A stretch of 64,000 nucleotides of DNA from Janibacter cremeus (GTDB taxonomy: Bacteria > Actinomycetota > Actinomycetes > Actinomycetales > Dermatophilaceae): contig NZ_CP115184.1 of NCBI RefSeq assembly GCF_029395675.1, positions 3,348,001 through 3,412,000 of the forward strand. Reading direction: 5' to 3'. The notes under the pieces are model-generated. The model searched no databases and was not told the origin of the DNA. It saw nothing but the letters and a program-made list of their open reading frames with translations. Shown here piece by piece: positions 61,715 through 64,000 of this stretch. Position 1 is the stretch's first letter. Every line of letters starts with the position of its first letter. The position numbers were made by a program, and so were the translations under genes.

Positions 61715-61978
61715 TCAGACCTTGCGGCCGACGACCATCCCGTAGATGACGATGAGGACCGCGGCGACGATCACGCCGAGGATGAAGGCGATCCAGTCGA
61801 TCCCGCTCGTCGTCTCGTTGCCGGAGAGTGCGGTGTAGGCCCACGACCCGATGAGGGAGCCGAGGATGCCGAGGATGACCGTGACGAGGGTGGAGATGTT
61901 CTGCTTGCCCGGGAGGACGAGGCGGGCCAGCGCACCGATGATGGCGCCGACGATGATCGTGACGATGATCGTCCACAC
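61715..61978 (-). CDS. GlsB/YeaQ/YmgE family small membrane protein
   Basis: 87 residues, three hydrophobic helices with GAIIGALARLVLPGKQNISTLVTVILGILGSLIGSW, the transglycosylase-associated (Tag) family signature. GTG start with AAGGAG upstream. Usually stress-induced, function unknown. Between the ferritin-like gene (convergent) and a 158-base upstream gap where I see no other gene. Confidence 0.85.
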   Translation of the reverse strand: MWTIIVTIIVGAIIGALARLVLPGKQNISTLVTVILGILGSLIGSWAYTALSGNETTSGIDWIAFILGVIVAAVLIVIYGMVVGRKV

Positions 61979-62136
61979 AGCTGATCACTCCTTCTGCGCC
62001 CCCACGGACGGGTGGGCGCGCTCGGGACCCGTGTGGGTCCGTTCGGATCAACAGTGTCCGAGTGCACTGGAGTGACGCAAGTTGTGACACTCAGGAACGC
62101 ACCGGCCGGCGCGGCAGCCCGCTCGTGGGGCGGGAC

Positions 62137-62355
62137 TCAGGCGCCGAAGCCGACCCGTCCGCGGCTGGGCTCGCCGACCTCGACGTAGCCGAGCGCACCG
62201 GCCGGGACCATGACGCGACGGCCCTTGTCGTCGGTGAGCACGAGGGCGCCACCGTCGAGCGCGCTCTTCACCGCGGTCTCGATCTCGTCCTCGGTGCCGC
62301 TCGCGTCCAGGACGAGCTCGCGGGCGACGTTCTGCACGCCGATCTTGACCTCCAC
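62137..62355 (-). CDS. DUF3107 family protein
   Basis: 72 residues: VEVKIGVQNVARELVLDASG, then ALVLTDDKGRRVMVPAGALGYVEVG. Conserved across actinobacteria next to this TetR gene (Rv3208A position), function unknown. GTG 62355 was chosen because AAGGAG sits five bases upstream; the GTG two codons earlier would overlap the ribosome-binding site. Confidence 0.85.
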   Translation of the reverse strand: MEVKIGVQNVARELVLDASGTEDEIETAVKSALDGGALVLTDDKGRRVMVPAGALGYVEVGEPSRGRVGFGA

Positions 62356-62398
62356 GGTCACTCCTTGGGTTGTGGGGCTGGCTGTGCGTGCCATCGTG

Positions 62399-63055
62399 TC
62401 ACTTGCCCGAGTCGCTGTCCGGGGCGGGGTCGGCGCCCATGCGGTTGACGGGGAAGGAGCCGATGCCCCGCCACGCCAGGTGACCGGCGGCCTGGGCAGC
62501 GACCTCCTGGGAGAACTGGTCGCCGTGGGCCAGCCACGTGCGGGCCATCACCTGCGCGGCGCCGGACATCGCCAGCCCCAGCATCTCGGCGAGCTCCTGC
62601 GGCAGGGTCGTGTCCTGCATGATCCGCTGGGCGATCGCGTCGCCGAGCTGGGCCTCGAGCGCGTCGAGGCGGTGGCGCACCTTGGGGTCGTTGGTCAGGT
62701 CGGACTCGTAGATCAGGCGGAAGGCGCCGCCCTCGTCCGCGACGAAGGCGAAGAAGGCGCGCACCGTCGCGTAGACCCGCTCCTCGTGCTCGTTGCTGGA
62801 CTCCAAGGCCTCCAGGACGAGGGCCTCGAGGTGGTCGCACTGGGTGTCGAGCAGCGCGAGGTAGAGGTCGAGCTTGCCCGGGAAGTGCTGGTAGAGCACC
62901 GGTTTGGAGACGCCCGCCTCGTCGGCGATGTCCTCCATCGCCGCCGAGTGGTAGCCCTTGGACACGAAGACGTTGAGTGCAGCGTCGAGCAGCTGGGCGC
63001 GGCGCTGGGCACGCGGCATCCGCTGGACTCGGGTGCCGGGCGCGGTCGGGCTCAT
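62399..63055 (-). CDS. TetR-family transcriptional regulator (Rv3208-like)
   Basis: 218 residues. N-terminal HTH: RRAQLLDAALNVFVSKGYHSAAMEDIADEAGVSKPVLYQHFPGKLDLYLALLD (about 18-70). The ligand domain is all-helical. GGAGGAA precedes the ATG. A short palindrome at 63129-63145 in the divergent interval is a candidate operator. Regulated pathway unknown. Confidence 0.9.
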   Translation of the reverse strand: MSPTAPGTRVQRMPRAQRRAQLLDAALNVFVSKGYHSAAMEDIADEAGVSKPVLYQHFPGKLDLYLALLDTQCDHLEALVLEALESSNEHEERVYATVRAFFAFVADEGGAFRLIYESDLTNDPKVRHRLDALEAQLGDAIAQRIMQDTTLPQELAEMLGLAMSGAAQVMARTWLAHGDQFSQEVAAQAAGHLAWRGIGSFPVNRMGADPAPDSDSGK

Positions 63056-63128
63056 GATGCGGTTCCTCCGGGGCGTGGACGACCCACTGGGTGCTGTGGG
63101 TCACACGATCCTACCTAGCGGTACGGAC

Positions 63129-63145
63129 AATGCGGCAGACGCATT
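63129..63145. promoter_or_regulatory. Candidate operator palindrome for TetR regulator
   Basis: AATGCG-GCAGA-CGCATT lies in the gap between the TetR gene and the divergent helicase; perfect 6-bp arms with 5-base spacer. Confidence 0.35.
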
Positions 63146-63215
63146 CGGAGTGCGGACAGCGGGGCACCTGCCCTCCCTGCGCACGGCTGTCGGTGACCGG
63201 TGATGGGATGGTCCC

Positions 63216-64000
63216 GTGACAGTGCAGATCCCGACCGTGCAGCTCCGTGCTCCCGTCACCGGCGAGGCGGGGACCGAGGTGCGTCCCGACGAGGACCAGG
63301 CAGCGGCCGTCGCCGCCCGCGGTGACCTGGTGCGCGTGCTCGGGGGTCCGGGGACCGGCAAGACGAGCGTCGCCGTCGCCTCCGTGCTCGACCGGATCGC
63401 GAAGGGGGAGTGTGCCCCCGAGGAGGTCCTCCTCGTCTCCGCGACCCGGCTGGGTGCCGCAGCGGCCCGTGACGCGGTGACGGCCGGCCTCACCGGGGCG
63501 ACCACCGAGCCGTTGGCCCGCACGATGCAGTCGCTCGGCTTCGCGGTGCTGCGCCAGCAGGCGGCCCTGCTCGGCCAGCCCGCCCCCCGGCTGCTCTCCG
63601 GCGCCGAGCAGGACGTGGTCCTCGGTGAGCTTCTCGCCGGCCACGAGGAGGGTGGGACCCGGCCGGACTGGCCCGAGGACCTCGAGCTCGCCCTGCGCAC
63701 CCGTGGCTTCCGCGAGGAGCTGCGTGACCTGCTGATGCGCGCCATCGAGCACGGGGTGGACCCCGACGGGCTCGCCGCGCTCGGCGCCGCCCACGAGCGG
63801 CCCGAGTGGGTCGCCGCCGCGCAGGTGGCCCGTGAGTACGACGAGGTGACCGCGCTGTCGCGCCCGGGCGCCTTCGACCCCGCGTGGGTGCTGACGGCGG
63901 CCGCCGAGCTGCTCGAGGTGGACGGCGAGGCCCGCGACCGCGTGCGCGCCGGCATCCGCACCGTCGTCGTCGACGACGCCCAGGAGCTCACCGCGCCGGC
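63216..64000 (+). CDS. UvrD/REP-type helicase, AdnA-like, 3' truncated by window edge
   Basis: The first 261 residues are present. Walker A VLGGPGTGKTSVAVASVL (about 41-58) follows VRPDEDQAAAV, the Q-motif of superfamily 1A helicases; VVVDDAQEL near the window end is the Walker B variant. Position next to TetR/DUF3107 matches Rv3202c, the AdnA subunit of the AdnAB helicase-nuclease for DNA end resection. GTG 63216 is the first start upstream of the conserved region. Confidence 0.82.
   Translation, partial: MTVQIPTVQLRAPVTGEAGTEVRPDEDQAAAVAARGDLVRVLGGPGTGKTSVAVASVLDRIAKGECAPEEVLLVSATRLGAAAARDAVTAGLTGATTEPLARTMQSLGFAVLRQQAALLGQPAPRLLSGAEQDVVLGELLAGHEEGGTRPDWPEDLELALRTRGFREELRDLLMRAIEHGVDPDGLAALGAAHERPEWVAAAQVAREYDEVTALSRPGAFDPAWVLTAAAELLEVDGEARDRVRAGIRTVVVDDAQELTAP

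Overview
The window is about 72% GC chromosomal DNA of a free-living actinobacterium. Gene content and order (dapC-dapD-dapE-LOG-DUF3117-sigE-htrA-tatB-mrp, then parA / DEAD helicase / ferritin-like / DUF3107 / TetR / AdnA) match blocks known from Mycobacterium and other Actinomycetia. A member of the Intrasporangiaceae such as Janibacter is my best guess, but that is inference. All genes look chromosomal. I saw no rRNA, tRNA, CRISPR array, phage or insertion sequence.

Layout. 1-828 is the 3' end of a VanW-family gene. 871-7670 is an iron-linked island: on the minus strand a giant adenylation-carrier-acyltransferase membrane protein leads an operon with a ferric-iron ABC transporter (substrate-binding protein, permease, ATPase). 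A phosphopantetheinyl transferase is divergent from it, and a DtxR/IdeR-like box lies between them. 7770-24723 is the conserved housekeeping block: ferredoxin, lysine/peptidoglycan diaminopimelate genes, a frameshifted citrate synthase, SigE/HtrA/TatB, Mrp and a soluble MgtE-like protein. 24835-33019 holds two CitE-family lyases, an L,D-transpeptidase, an acyl-CoA dehydrogenase, a general stress protein and a mesaconyl-CoA hydratase-like gene.

34801-54803 is a complete aerobic benzoyl-CoA (box) pathway. An ABC importer (41306-45935) would bring in benzoate or a similar acid, and benzoate-CoA ligase (47782) activates it. BoxB (38082) epoxidises benzoyl-CoA with electrons probably supplied by a ferredoxin reductase and a 7Fe ferredoxin (49362, 50395), with no BoxA visible. 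BoxC (46048) opens the ring and a BoxD-type aldehyde dehydrogenase (36436) oxidises the semialdehyde. Enoyl-CoA hydratase (54012), 3-hydroxyacyl-CoA dehydrogenase (35558) and thiolase (52706) finish to acetyl-CoA and succinyl-CoA. A PaaX-family regulator (40182) sits in the middle. 54807-64000 returns to housekeeping genes and ends inside an AdnA-like helicase.

Three genome-scale signals stand out. The 9-mer CGAAGGGGG is strongly over-represented and often forms inverted pairs in terminators, as DNA-uptake sequences do. A palindrome built on CCTAGG recurs at gene ends and supplies stop codons. Many monocistronic genes have a TAnnnT box exactly six or seven bases before the start codon, which suggests leaderless transcripts.
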